A DNA stretch of 61,884 nucleotides, taken from the NCBI GenBank assembly GCA_051453625.1, contig JBOZIK010000001.1, positions 202,534,478 to 202,596,361 on the forward strand, written 5' to 3'. The DNA is from Welwitschia mirabilis (Eukaryota; Gnetophyta; Gnetopsida; Welwitschiales). The notes below the pieces were generated by a model that made no database searches, was not told the DNA's origin, and saw nothing but the letters and a program-made list of their open reading frames with translations. The stretch's first letter is position 1; each line of letters opens with the position of its first letter. The position numbers and the translations under genes were made by a program. Shown piece by piece: positions 11,992 to 24,042 of the stretch.

Positions 11992-13382
11992 TATTGGAAA
12001 AAACTTAGTTTTGATGATGATACTTATTAAATGTAGTGTCTTTTAATGTAGGCAAGTTATTAAAGACATCTCTCAAATTGACAAGACACTCCAAGTATAA
12101 AGAAAGATAACTAATTAAAAAATAAATCTTTAAGGCACTAAACAGAATTTTCATAAGAGACAATAATGATACAAGTCCAAAGGTAATCTAGTTTAGATCT
12201 CATTAAGTTAGGATAAAATTAATAATATACATCTACAAAGTGAAAGATGTCTATGTCTAATAGGCATCGACAAATTGGAAGACATATATGCTAATTTAAA
12301 TTTATAACTAAAGAAAGACATGTATCAATAGAAAAACATCTATCCAGAATGCACTAGTGGAATACATCTATTAAGGGAAAAAAATCTATGCTAAACTAAA
12401 AAACATAACATAAGTTAATTTGTGCTAGTAAGATGATAATAATTATTTAATCATTTTTTAGAGAACTAAATAGGTTATGCACACTAAATTTCTAATGTTA
12501 AAGGGTTAGATAAACATTCATTTATAGCTTGTTGAAATCTAGGTACATTTACTATAGACATATATTTCATGGAAGATGTCTACCTAAGAAAGGAAATTAT
12601 TATACAATAGGCACCTATCCCAAAAATTAATGTAGTAGAGAAATTGTCATTGAATGATAAAACTAGATATTTATAGCTATGGACAACATTCAAACTAATT
12701 TACATAGATATTTCATTAGGTGAACTAACTAAAACACTTTAAGAGTACAAAGGACACAATAAAGAATGATTGGGTAACGATTGATTGGAACTACACATGT
12801 TGAAATCATTTCGAATTGATTGCTAAGAATTATTACTAAATATATATTATGATCTAAGCTCATTCACTATGACATCATTAATGTTTGATCCCATTATCAA
12901 AGTATGTTAAAGGAGAAGTTAAGATACTATACATGTCTCATTATTTTAGGTTTGTTCTTTCTTGACTTTGAGTTATTAGCACTTCATTGTTGGACTATAT
13001 GATTTGTATAATTTCTTGTTTTAGTTTAAATACTTTAATTGGCATCTATCTCTTTTTAGGATCTCTTGTTTAGGGATTCCAAAGTGTAAGATAACCCTTT
13101 TATGGATATGCTTCTTGAGATTTAACATGTGTTTATGAGAACTTAGGGGAAGAGAGTGCCAACTTATGAGGGGCATTTCATTTGTATGCAAGTTTGGTGA
13201 TTCTTTAAAACTACTCTTTATTATAGGTTAACAATATTCAAAGGTGTAAAGGGAAGTTACCATACAAGTGTGGTTATACTTAGGTTGGAATATCATGTAA
13301 ATTAATAAGGTTTTTATTTGTGTATTTTTGTTTGTTAGTTCTTTAAGTTTTTATTAGTTGAACTCATTCACCCTTTCCTCTA
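11992..13382 (+). repeat. 3' LTR of copia element 1 (about 1391 bp)
   Basis: Starts TATTGG (TGTTGG with one G-to-A change) after the PPT and ends CCTTTCCTCTA, matching the end of the 5' LTR at 4163. It contains about ten AGATGTCTAT-like motifs (for example near 12060, 12247, 12290, 12345 and 12577). The right end abuts the gypsy RNase H at 13383. Confidence 0.82.
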
Positions 13383-13760
13383 AGTTTGACCATACTTGTA
13401 AGATATGATTTATATTTTATTAAGGCAAGAATAATAATTAGACATTATTCTTTTTAGTTACTATAATTTAGTTGAAAATTTTACTTGAATAGTAAATAAT
13501 ATATTATTTTCCATATATTATTGCTTCTAGGGTAGCTTCTATATCATTATCACTTTAATCATAGAGTTATTTAAAAGAGAACAACCAATTAGAAGGCCAT
13601 ATAATAGGTGCTAAATTAAGAAGATATTTAAAGTTTTAAATGTAACATTTAGTAGTTCATTTAAATGGTGCATCCTTTATAAGTAGATTGGATAAAGATT
13701 TTAATATCTTAAAAAGACTTAGATAACAATTCTATAGTAATCAACATATTCAAAAAATGA
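13383..13760 (-). pseudogene. gypsy RNase H remnant
   Basis: Read on the minus strand, it carries a KDAPF-like segment, a block corresponding to the family motif ending in CDASD (near 13545), and YYSSKIFN at about 13470, which matches the YYASKTLN motif. It ends inside the segment equivalent to F-R-S-Y-L at about 13383, where the copia LTR begins. Confidence 0.75.
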
Positions 13761-14412
13761 TCTTGTAAACTTACAATAATTAGGAATGAGAATATGAGTA
13801 ATGAATTAAATTTTAATAGGATCCATTTTTATACCTTTTTTTAGATACTACATGTTGTAAGATGATACACTTAATAAACCTAAAGTAAAATTTTTTCTAA
13901 TTAAGTATAAGTTTTTTTTAAGTTTATTCACAACACATAAGGATAGGTTTAAAATGATTTAAATAAGATGTAAAAGCTTCATCATAAATAGAAAAATTAC
14001 CAATGAATGCTTTTATAAATTTTTCTATTAAATTATAATATACTCATCATGTAACATTGGAATGTAGATGGTGTATTACATAGACCAAAGGACAGACATT
14101 AATAAAATATAGTTTTAAAATGACATGTAAGGTTGTCTTATCTTAATCTTCAAGAGTAATTTCTATCTTGTTGTAGCTTAAGTATCCATATAAGAAATAG
14201 TAATGCTCATGACAAGATGATCTTTCTAAGATTTAATTAAAAAATCATAGTGGAAAGTAGTCCTTATGAGTTATAGAGTTTTATTTTCTATAGTTAATAT
14301 ACATTCTCCATCTTACATTTAGTATTATTAGGATAATTTCATCATTTTCTAGACTTATCATGTATAGTTTGAGTAGGATCAAACTATTAAATATGAAATA
14401 TTTAATATACAT

Positions 14413-14631
14413 TGTTGCACCGCCAACTTAAGTGTATTTGATAGTGTATTTTGANNNNNNNNNNNNNNNNNNNNNNNNNNNNNNNNNNNNNNNNNNNNNN
14501 NNNNNNNNNNNNNNNNNNNNNNNNNNNNNNNNNNNNNNNNNNNNNNNNNNNNNNGTTGTATTTTGCATCTTATTGATAATTAACAGGATTGACTTTGAAC
14601 GTGAACTATTGCATAAATACACACCGCAACA
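14413..14631 (+). mobile_element. Solo LTR of the Athila-like family, with a gap inside
   Basis: The sequence begins TGTTGCACCGCC and ends ACACACCGCAACA, giving TG...CA termini with TGTTG/CAACA inverted ends. It is flanked by a perfect 5-bp duplication, TACAT, at 14408-14412 and 14632-14636. The first 40 bases align with the start of the LTR at 18348 (shared CAANTTA, TGTATTT, ATAG.GTA). The last 20 align with that LTR's end at 19640 (TGCANAAATACACACCGCAAC). The 100-N gap at 14455-14554 hides the body, so the true length may be near 1.3 kb. The insertion splits the gypsy RT reading frame. Confidence 0.85.
14455..14554. other. Assembly gap (100 N)
   Basis: The round length suggests a placeholder, not a measured size. 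Both edges belong to the same solo LTR. Confidence 0.99.
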
Positions 14632-15139
14632 TACATTACTAACATCTAGTAACTTAAGGACTTTCTTCCTTACTATTGCTTTCATGTGAGGATTAGTCTA
14701 GGCTTAGGTTCTCTCTTAAGATTAGCATTTTATTCTAAGTGGATTAGACTTAATACCTTTTAAATAAAAAAATCATCTATCGTAAAGATTTTTTATGTTT
14801 TTTAGAAAATGAATTAAACCTTCTTCCTATGATTATTAAAGTTTGATATAGTTAAATATAGGAAAAGAATTATTATTGCTATAAAGTACATGATTCAAGA
14901 CTTTTTAAAGATATTAAAGTTAAATAGTTAGAATACACTCTTTACCAAAGAATTACTTCTATGATGCATATGACAGAGGCTCAAATCCTACTCTTCATTT
15001 TAACTGTTCATATTTTGGATTTTCATATAGTTTGAATACTAAAACTTATGTAGCTTATATAATGGATGGCTTTAAGTAGAAGACAAAAATTCTAAAATTT
15101 CATCTTTATACATTATAATTAATTCAATATCTTTAATAT

Positions 15140-15480
15140 CATTAATTATTTTTTAAGATGTTAAAAAAGTTATAACTTTATGTTCATGTTACTAAATGAA
15201 CTTTTAACTACACCATTCCCAGAGTTGATAAAAGATTTAAAAGTGCCAAAAATAAATGAAAATCCCTCAAGATTATTTACTATTTCTAACAAAACAAACT
15301 CTAGTGGTAAAAAAATTTTATCAAGATACACCAAAACAATTTATACTATTTACTTAGGGATTTTTGTTAAGTGATGAGTAAGTTTCAAGGTTGTTCTTGT
15401 TTTTCTTAATATTTTTAAACCAAATTCCTTATAAAGTGAATATAGTATTAGGTCTATAGTAGCTTTTGATTTAGTAATGT
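15140..15480 (-). pseudogene. gypsy aspartic protease remnant
   Basis: On the minus strand it reads ATIDLILYSLYKEFGL and then a segment rich in L, V, D and F ending near FGTFKSFINSGNGV. In order and spacing this follows the Athila protease region (S-I-N-L-M-P, then a V-D-K-F block, then I-L-G-R-P-F-L-A-T). The catalytic D-x-G-A segment lies just before the visible part and was not resolved. It is the N-terminal domain of this gypsy fragment's pol. Confidence 0.7.
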
Positions 15481-18342
15481 TTTATCTATTTTCTTATTTT
15501 TAATTTTACATGAAATAGTTGGAAGACTTGGATCTTTAAACTCAGGTAAAATTTTATTTCAAACTATAGCAATAAATTAATTTATGAAATCCATTTTTTT
15601 CATTTATTTTTATTTTTAATTATAAATATATGTTTAATAAATTCGACATATGATGGCATCCATTTGATAGCACCTTGATACTGAAATGTTGATTTTAAAT
15701 TTCTTAAAGATATTTAGATCTTATTCTTTGAGGTTCTTACTTCTCATAAATGTTAAATGTTTAGGAAATGAGGATTTATTAATTTATTCACATCTGGGTC
15801 TTTATACATCATCTTCGTCATCCTTCTCAAGCTTAAACATAGGTTAAACTTAAGAGTTACATGTAGAAGGTTATTCTCCTAATGATTAAACATTTTTATT
15901 AATGTGTATACCACTTTTAAATGATTCATTTATTGTTTTAGATGTTGAAGAATTTATCTAGTTTAATTAGTAATTTTAACTAATTTACTGTTTATAATTA
16001 TTTATGATTTAATGTATTACTTTAAAATGTCTTTTAAAGTAGCTAGAAATTGATGAAGTGGATGCTTCATGTTATTGAATATCCTAAGAAAACTAAGATG
16101 ATTTCTCCATTTTTGATTGTATGTAACCCCATAAGAAAATGATGATTCTTGTTTATCCACAACTTTTTGGTAGATATTTACACTTAAACTTTTAGATGTT
16201 TGGCCTTAAAATTTACAAATAATATATTTTCAAGGTTATGAATACCACATCTAAAGTTACATTATTATATTAGCTATCTTTTATAGTTGAATTTATAAAA
16301 TTGTTATGAAGGAGGAGTGACTTTTAGTATTTTATTAATAGGTCATCTTTCATTATTTAAACTTTATTAGAGTAAATTTAGTAAAAGAAACCTATCCTAC
16401 TATCAAATCTACTAGTCTCACTAGCCTTTTGGAGCATTAAAACCTTGTGAAGAATGGAAGAATATATATAACTTAATATATTAACCTTAAAACCAGTGCT
16501 AAACTAGTTAGTAAAGGTGTCTAACTCCATAGTCATGTTTTACTATCCAAGGAGATCTATTACTATCAATTTGTTAATAATGAAAATGTACTAACAAACA
16601 TTTGCAATCCTAAGGAAAACTATATATAAAAAGCCTACATGAAGGGTAAAATATACTTTATCCTTCATTAGTAGAGATCATTCATAATCTAGCTTGGAGT
16701 TTTCCATTATCAGATTTTGATTCTCTAATATTCCATTAGAGATTTACCATTTTAGATCTAGAATTTATATGGATACGATAAGGAATTATCTCAGCATGAG
16801 GTTTTGATCCTCTCTTCTACCTCCTTAGATATGAGAGAATGATTAAATAATGAGGCATTTTTGTTACTAATTCCTAGTACTTGAGATATGCTAATTTAAT
16901 ATTCTCTATAGTGTTTGTTAGTATAATAAATTTACTGTAACTTATAATTTAGATTTACTTTATTTTTCCATCGTTAATTCAATTATGACAATCAATTATA
17001 CAATATTTTATTCTAGATGTTCTTTCATATTTCTTTGGTAGATTTGTTTCTTTAATGGTTTTTTAGAGTTTACATGATTGATATATTAATTTATGATATC
17101 TTTCATAATGTATTTCTATCAATTTATCACAAGATATAAAATTTATAATACTTATGCTTTCAATACATTTGGAATATGTAGTGATTAATTTATTACTTAT
17201 CTATGAATCCTAGTTGTACCTAGTATAATATCTTTTACTTAATTAACATTTTCTTATTAGATTATCTTATAGATAATAATTCCTAATTCTTAAAAGGAAA
17301 TATCTTCTGCATTCAATTTAATACTTTATCTTTTAAATCCCTTTTTACTCAAATCCTTAATTAAAACCTTTATTCAAATCTTATAATTTTTGAATTACCT
17401 CTATAACATTTAAGAGAGAATGATAATTAGGATAACCTATACTATAAAAGAACATTATAATTCATTTATTTAAAAGTAATACCTACACTTTGATAATTAG
17501 AACACATGTTTAATAACCACAAATTAAACAAAAGTCAAGGCATAGTAAGTATTTTATGCCATTACTGGGAATTTCAATTACTATTTCTTAGCTTACTAAG
17601 AATGTTTTTTAATGAAAATTCTTTTTAATCCTAAACAAAATGCCAAAATCCAAAACTTATTAAATACTTTGTAAATAGATAAGGATTTCTCAAGTATAAA
17701 GAGCCACAAGATTTGTGAGTAAACGATTGAAAATGCTAGATAAAATTTTATGATTGTTATGATTTATCATCAAAACTTATATGGTTTTGTATAGCACCTA
17801 AGAGATTTATATGTTAGAAAACTAACTTATAATGGTTTGTTTGTCTACTGTTCCTTTTATTATATCTTTTATTTTTAATTTTTTATATTTATTTCTATTT
17901 TTTATATTTATTGCTATTAAAACCATAAAATCTTGTATATTTTTTTTAAGAACTAAAATCATCTAGAACATAGGGGCATGGATCTTTAAACATTTGCTTA
18001 AGACCTATTGCTTGGGACTTCACCTCTCTTTAGGTGTATTAAACCTTGTTTTACATTCATATTTATATAGAGGCTAGGTTTAATATGTTATCAAAATTTG
18101 TAAATAATTTTTGTGTGTTTTTCTATTAAGAAGTTACTTTATATTGTAAATGTAAAATTTTGGATTTGAAAAATTTTTATTTTAAATGCCTTATATTAAT
18201 TAGTATAGATTTACTTTTAATTTACTATCTATTTTCTTTAATGCAAGTTTCCGCATATGACTAGTTCCACTATTATTTCTACTAACACTTCCTTTCTTGT
18301 TATAAAATTTATCATCATTCAAATATCAAATTGTGTGCTTTA
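15481..18342. other. Probable decayed 5' part of gypsy element 1, no domain recognised
   Basis: By orientation this should hold the minus-strand gag. I could not find a convincing Gag capsid motif or zinc knuckle on either strand. The DNA is AT-rich with very frequent stops. Everything to the right of 18348 belongs to a later insertion. Confidence 0.4.
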
Positions 18343-18347
18343 GTGAT
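18343..18347 (+). repeat. Left target-site duplication of the Athila-like element
   Basis: GTGAT directly precedes the TGTTG start of the LTR. Its partner at 37041-37045 is ATGAT, one G-to-A change. Confidence 0.55.
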
Positions 18348-19640
18348 TGTTGTGTTACCAAATTATATGTATTTTATAGGGTAGTTTCATAGGACATTAG
18401 ATAGGTTTACACTAAGTTTTGATGATTATGGAGAGATAAGGCAAATGCCATGAAAACATGTAATCTTCATTACATTTGACAAGATTTGAAGCAAATTACA
18501 ATACTTCCTATCTGAAGTAGTAATCCTATAATAAAAAAGGCTAATGTGACATAATAAATACTTTACAATAGCTCATCATCCACCTAATCGTCTAGACGAC
18601 TGTATAGACAACAGAAGTACTTAAGCTAAATAGGATGCTTACTGGATTAATCTGGAACCTGATGTAGAACCTGTATGATGTGGAATCATCTCTTGTGACA
18701 TCTGAAAACCAGGACAACATTTAAAAATAATGCTTTACCAAACTTCACCAAATTCTAGCCGTATGTCTTGCACCTTTTTATGTGGCTATTAGGGTTGTTA
18801 GCACATCTGTTAATATTTGCTAATTTTAGAGTCTCTTTTGTAATAGATATCTCCTCTACTCTAAACTCCATTTTCATCTTCTTTAGCATTAGATATTCTT
18901 ATGATAGAAGATTGAAGGGAAGGAGGTCCATCATTATTATTACAAAGAGATGTCTTCCTTAGTGTTGAGCTATGTATCCTTCATTGAGATGCTGCTACTT
19001 TGTAACATGGATGTTGATTCGACATAATAAAAATTCTATTTTTCTTTTCATATCTTTTGTTATGTGCATCTCCCTAGTAGTTTATATTACTTGTGATTCT
19101 ACGATAGCTTCATTTATGATATAAATCATGACAACAGCCTTTGTAAGATTGACATTCTTAGTTTTGGTGCATTACATTTCATTTCCTAGATTAGCTTTGC
19201 ATTGTTTTCATATTATATTTGATGTACATGATAGCTTAGGTTGGTCTTGATCTAATGACGATTTTCCTTAATTAATCTAGATTACATAGGGCTAATCTTT
19301 ATGATAGGTTAACTTAGTAATTAGACAGAAGTTGCATTTCGAATAGAACTTGCATCTCATTTGCATAGTGTATTTATTTGCATTATTATTATTCTAATTT
19401 AAGATTACATAAGTTCTTTATTTTAAAATCAATTATTTTTCTTTCTGCTTGTGCCTTGCCTTTGATAGAATTACAACATTTGGGTCACTCCCATCTATAT
19501 TAGTATGTTATGTTATGTAATATATATATACGTATATATATGTATGTATGTATGTATGTATATATATGTATATATATGTATGTATGTGATTTTTAGATTT
19601 GTTTTAGGATGTAACGTTTGCACAAATACACACCGCAACG
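18348..19640 (+). repeat. 5' LTR of the Athila-like element (1293 bp)
   Basis: Begins TGTTGTGTTACC and ends ACACACCGCAACG. It aligns along its length with 35767-37040: shared blocks include GTAGTTTCATA, CCTATCTGAAGTAGTAATC, TTCACNAAA, GTCTTCCTT and GATGTAACGTTTGCACAAATA. It contains a GTCTAGACGA palindromic motif near 18592 and an A/T-G microsatellite at 19520-19588. Confidence 0.85.
19520..19588 (+). repeat. TA / TATG microsatellite in the 5' LTR
   Basis: Runs of (TA)n and (TATG)n. The matching place in the 3' LTR holds (ATAC)n at 36949-36980, so the array changed independently in each LTR. Confidence 0.95.
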
Positions 19641-19643
19641 TCT

Positions 19644-19661
19644 TAGCACCATTATCAAGGA
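19644..19661 (+). other. Primer binding site, Asp-tRNA type, decayed
   Basis: TAGCACCATTATCAAGGA lies 3 bp after the LTR end. It equals the plant tRNA-Asp-complementary PBS used by Athila/Tat elements, with G changed to A, mostly at former CpG sites. Confidence 0.75.
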
Positions 19662-20439
19662 AGGTTGCTTAGAGTTCAAGGACCGTTGTTACTCAGATGA
19701 GTGCTTTGGATTTTGATTCCAGTATTTATTTGTAGTAGCGTTATATTCTTATAGTAGAAATGTAGGTTTCCCTTTCTGTATTTTTCATTTTGCATTTTGA
19801 AAGTAATGCCCTGTCATCCTACTTATCGTCTAAATGATCTATGATGATGATGGCTTATGAAGCTTAGGATTTTTCATTTTCATAAGGACTAGGGCTTTTG
19901 TCTTATCATTTCCTCTGTTATTCAAATGACTCAACAAACAATAGTTATTTTCATTATATATGATTTCATAATTTTGTTTTTTAGTATTTTTTGTTTTTGC
20001 TATCATCCAAGTATATCGTCTAGATGATCATGGAGATAATGCTTATAGAAATTTTACTAAACATGCTAGGATAAGGTAAACTCTAGTAGAAAAGATAAAA
20101 TATCAAGAAAGCAGTTTTTAATTAAATAAAACATCTAAGAGGGTTTGATCAACTATGAACTTAACCCAGGTATGCACATCCGAGGTACACAAAATATTCC
20201 ATAAGGATACATCTCTTCCTTTGGCCCTCTAGTCTCTGCTATGAATTTGTACTATTAATTTTACATTTGGTAATGAATTTCTAATTCTTGTGCCAAAAAA
20301 ATTATGAAAATAATAAAAAGTAGTTACCGAAGATGAAAGATACTTCTTGAAAAGGCTAAAAAGGGTTAACTCTACTTGTATAGGTACTGGTCATTCTTTA
20401 GGTTCTTAATTTTGGAGTGATGAAAAAAACATTTATTTA
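19662..20439 (+). other. 5' leader of the Athila-like element
   Basis: No coding domain. Two copies of a CGTCTARATGATC motif (about 19827 and 20008) are shared with the LTR and with the region before the 3' LTR, which supports membership in the element. Confidence 0.45.
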
Positions 20440-20595
20440 TGAGAGAACTTATTAGAGTAATATCCTTAAATTTATTCAAGATGCATCGAGCTTCCAACAT
20501 GCAAATGCATCCTCTTAGACGTGAATACCCATCAATACCTTCTTCCATGTAATAAATAATGGATTAATGTAGTGTACCCAAATCCAAGAACTTAC

Positions 20596-22600
20596 CAAAG
20601 TAGAAAGATCGCTAAGCAAACTTTTGAAAAGAGAGCAGATTTGTAAGCCTTTATCTTCAGACATAAAATTAAATAAGTGAATTTCCCATGCCCACTATTT
20701 CATCTTCACTTCCTCTGCTGAATTAGACACAAAAATAAAGGATAACTTCTCTTCTTTAAAAAATGCCTTTACATTTCAAGCTATAAATCATATTTCTCCT
20801 ATGTAATTAAACTTAAAATGAATAAGATAAAAAACTATGCATTCTAATTAAAATATACCTCTCAAATCTTCCTAAAAAATCACTTGTGAGCTTGAAGTAA
20901 TGGCATCCATATCTAACAATAAAAAAAAAAACAATAATCAAAAGCCTAAAGTAGCTATTAATAGAAAAATAAAATTTATTAAACAAATTTAAACAAATTT
21001 AACTTACTATGTTTGCAAGCAGCTTCAACAACATGATTCAAAGTCTCAAGCTCACATTACAAATTATTAGTATCTTCACCGTGTTATAGGCTTTTATCTT
21101 AAATTCCTAAGTTATGAGATAATAATTCTGTAGCTAGTGTTTCTTTTGAGAAAAACGTTATGGTTTCATCAATTGGGCATTATAATTTTGATTTATTTTT
21201 AAGGTTTGAAACTTTCTTTTCTTCAACAGAGAATAAACCAATCATTTTAGTGCCAATATTATTAAAGAAAATGTCACTAGACCTGATTGGTATACTTCTA
21301 TCAACTCTTGCATTTTTACATAAATAATGAGAGACCATTAACTTTTAAGAAGAAGCAACCCTTATAACGAGAATTTGAAAAAGCATTAGAAGCATACTTC
21401 TATTACTATAAGTCATCTGTTTCATGTGAAATTTATGCCTATGTTTTAGTTTCTTTCTTCCTCTGCTTTGAGTAAGAAAACATAAAAAATGATAGTAGTA
21501 GGTATAATGGAGAATGGAAAAGGCTATAGATAATGTTGTATGCACATAAAAAAAGAAACAAGCCTAGAAGAAAATGGAGATGGAACTATGATAAAAATAT
21601 ATTCTACACCATTAGTAACTCATTTTTTAAAGATTAAATCAAAAGTTAAATGATTACACAAAGATAAGAAGTGCTAAATCCCTCCTTCTGTGATGTAACC
21701 TTTAATATTAAGTGACCCTTTTTATGAAGCACTCCTTTTTTGGCTGCCTCTGACTCCTCACTGCTAGATCTGTTTGCCCTTTCTCCTATGCTATGATTCA
21801 GAAGCCTTTCTCTATGTGTGCATCCTTAGTGCCCCTTCTTTTGCGAGGCCCCCAAGCATAGTAGAGCCAAAGCAGTAAAAGATCTCAACCCAAGGACAAG
21901 GATGCAAGGGCAAGGATGCAACCCAAGCCTTAGTTCTTTCATCATGCTGATAAGCCTGGGAAGAAAGATTTTAATAATATAAATGATTCTAAGTCAAAAG
22001 GGGAAGAAAGGTACCTAAGATATAAAGCTGGACATTTTAAACTCACCAGTAGTTTGCTATTTAGACCTTCTGCAATTTTACATTATCATTAGAAAAGAAC
22101 TGCAAAGACCACTGAGAAGACACTAGAGGTACCAATAGAGTAAAATGTTCCTAATGGTCTATCAAAGATTTCTCATAAATGATCTTAATACATAAATTCA
22201 AATAATCAAAAATGCATCTCAAAACTCAATCCTCTCATTACTTTGATTATCTTAATGATAATGAATAAAATTCAGATTTTAAAATGGATGAAGTTGTTTT
22301 AGGAGATTATATTGGCCATTTTAATTGGCCTACAAATTATGGAAGGAAAAGAGTGGATTTAAATGAAGAGCAACTGCATTTGCAAATTTTAAAATTTCTC
22401 AAAAACAAAACTAAAAGTGCATCCATAAAATCATTCATCCTCATAATCTCCAAATCCACCATGCTCTCTATTAAAGCGTTTGTCATAGCTTTTGTCATAG
22501 TCTTGTATTTCATTCTCTCCTTTGCTTTTCAAAGATTTCAGCTTGAAATGTTTTACTGTCAGGATCAAACCCTCTCTTCTACTTCTTGAGGAAACTAACG
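20596..22600 (-). pseudogene. 3' exon-like blocks of the CIP7-like fragment
   Basis: On the minus strand, KSKGENEIQDYDKSYD-like residues lie near 22450-22540 and ANRSSSEESEAAKKG near 21730-21790. A long frame with four stops at about 21300-21008 ends in VVEAACKH before GTAAGT. A 54-bp exon (20912-20859) and a 119-bp exon (20714-20596, ending SLLSDLSTL before GTAAGT) follow. The splice signals are canonical. Assignment to the same gene is by strand and continuity; I did not recognise these parts individually. Confidence 0.42.
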
Positions 22601-24042
22601 TCTAATAATATTATTGGAAATAGTGGATTTCTGAAATGATTCTAGTGCCTAAATATTGAAAGATGAACCTAAGGAAAAATAAACATGAAAGGAAAATAAA
22701 ATGTTTCTTTTGAGTAACCATTGTCATCATGAAAGTTTCTTTTATAAGTTATTAAGAAAACTTTATAAAATCTTATCTAGGCTTTAGAGTATTAATGTAG
22801 ATTCATAAGAAAAGAGCATCTATTTGTTTGAGTACATAACTTTTAGAATTTCTGACACATCTTTACTAAAAACTAGAAAAATGGAGATTTGCACATTGAG
22901 AGCATTAAAGTGATCGATGAAAACATCTTTGATATAGATGTTTAGCTATGAAAGTTGCTTACCAGGAAGATAAAGGTCCTTGCTACTATTCTCAATTCTT
23001 ACAGTCTATTAATAGTGTTTAGAATGTTTACTCTTTATCTGTTTTTACACTGGTAAATAAGAAATTTAAATGAAGATGTAGGTTATGGACAATGTCAATT
23101 GTCTACATTAATAAGAAAAGTAAAGATAGGAAATTCTCAGTACATCCCTATTCATAGAGAATCAAAACCATGGGATCTAAGAGCCTTACTCTCTGTGTTA
23201 TTTAACATTAGCTAAATGTCTAGGAAATGTGCATTAGGTATCAATAGAGAGAGAATATTGTTGTAAATTAATTTCATCATCTCAGATGCCTATTTTTGTA
23301 TCTGGTTCTATGCAGACAATCATAGATTTTCACACTTCTTATTGACTTGTCACTATAATGTATGACTAAAAACTTTTACAAGAGCATGATAAGCTAGATA
23401 CCAATATAATGTGGAGATTTTTTTCCTGCTACTTTGATATTTTACTTATTATTATTTACAAATGATAAATTATTACTTCATGCAAATGTTGATACATTTA
23501 TTGTCTTTTAATCTGCAGTTTTCCTATTTGTTGCTATTGGTGAAACATTATATTTAAAATAGTACTGATCTTCTACAAAGATGTGACTCTCATTGGGTAT
23601 TGTTTTTGGAGGTGAAGTGTTTTATGCTACCACTGATTATTAGTTTACTTTAATGGAACATAGCTAGGTAGTGGCATACTTAGTAAGTATGTTAATAGAT
23701 TTATCTATTTAAAGCATGTGGTCATGACTATTAGATGTAATGCATGGGGTTTAGTTCTCTATAATAACTTGGAAGCCTTACTTCTATTCTAGTTTGATCA
23801 ATAAAGGGGACTCATATTTGTAGTTTGATCAATTTTAAAATTGGGCATTAAAATTTTATGTTTCAGTTCTAATTCATATTGTTGTAAAATATGCAAGGAA
23901 AACCTTGTTCTTAGTATTAACGATTTACTGGGTGTTTTATAGAGGCATTATGGAAGGCCATCTTGATGTAGTCATAATAATTGAAATAACATCAATTAGT
24001 AAACTAGGGGTCCATGAAAAATGAGCACTTTCATAGTGGATT

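Larger units (their letters stand above)
3160..13382 (+). mobile_element. Sirevirus-like Ty1/copia LTR retrotransposon, nearly complete but dead
   Basis: About 10.2 kb, in the order truncated 5' LTR, PBS, gag, protease/integrase/RT/RNase H, a third ORF, polypurine tract, 3' LTR. Integrase lies before RT, which defines Ty1/copia. The ~1.4-kb 3' LTR, the roughly 2.9 kb between pol and PPT holding a third ORF, and the AAGGGGAGA PPT followed by a TGTTGG-like LTR start are features known from Sireviruses. Every domain carries stops and frameshifts. The right end cuts a minus-strand gypsy pol at 13383, so this element inserted into an older one. The lineage call is inference from architecture; the copia assignment is firm. 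Confidence 0.88.
13760..14830 (-). pseudogene. gypsy reverse transcriptase remnant, interrupted by a solo LTR
   Basis: On the minus strand, RWRMYINYRK (14270-14310) matches the G-W-R-V-C-I-D-Y-R-K motif. KDYFPL and ILER near 14250, FLYGYLSYN near 14190, and FGLCNTPSTF at about 14061-14089 (with one missing T) follow in the correct order. The N-terminal part, MKAIVRKKVLKLLD, is at 14640-14685, on the far side of the 14413-14631 insertion. The YxDD block was not found cleanly. Confidence 0.88.
13383..15480 (-). mobile_element. Ty3/gypsy pol fragment, Athila-type, minus strand (element 1)
   Basis: Read on the minus strand from 15480 down to 13383, the order is protease, linker, RT, RNase H. RT before RNase H, with the motifs listed in the sub-entries, identifies Ty3/gypsy. 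The fragment is cut on its 3' side by copia element 1 and split inside RT by a solo LTR. Integrase and LTRs are not seen. Stops are dense, so this is an old copy. Confidence 0.85.

Noticed and set aside
15180-15374. Plus-strand frame with MFMLLNELLTTPFPEL
   Set aside because: It is the shadow of the minus-strand gypsy protease.
18768-18962. Open frame in the 5' LTR, with a similar one at 36229-36444 in the 3' LTR
   Set aside because: Both lie at the same LTR position and so share ancestry, but the similarity is explained by the LTR repeat itself. There is no sign of codon-level constraint.
22284-22589. 101-codon plus-strand frame starting MDEVVLGDYIGHFNWP
   Set aside because: It overlaps minus-strand exon-like sequence of the CIP7-like fragment, has no splice or domain support, and its C-terminal half is merely hydrophobic AT-rich translation.
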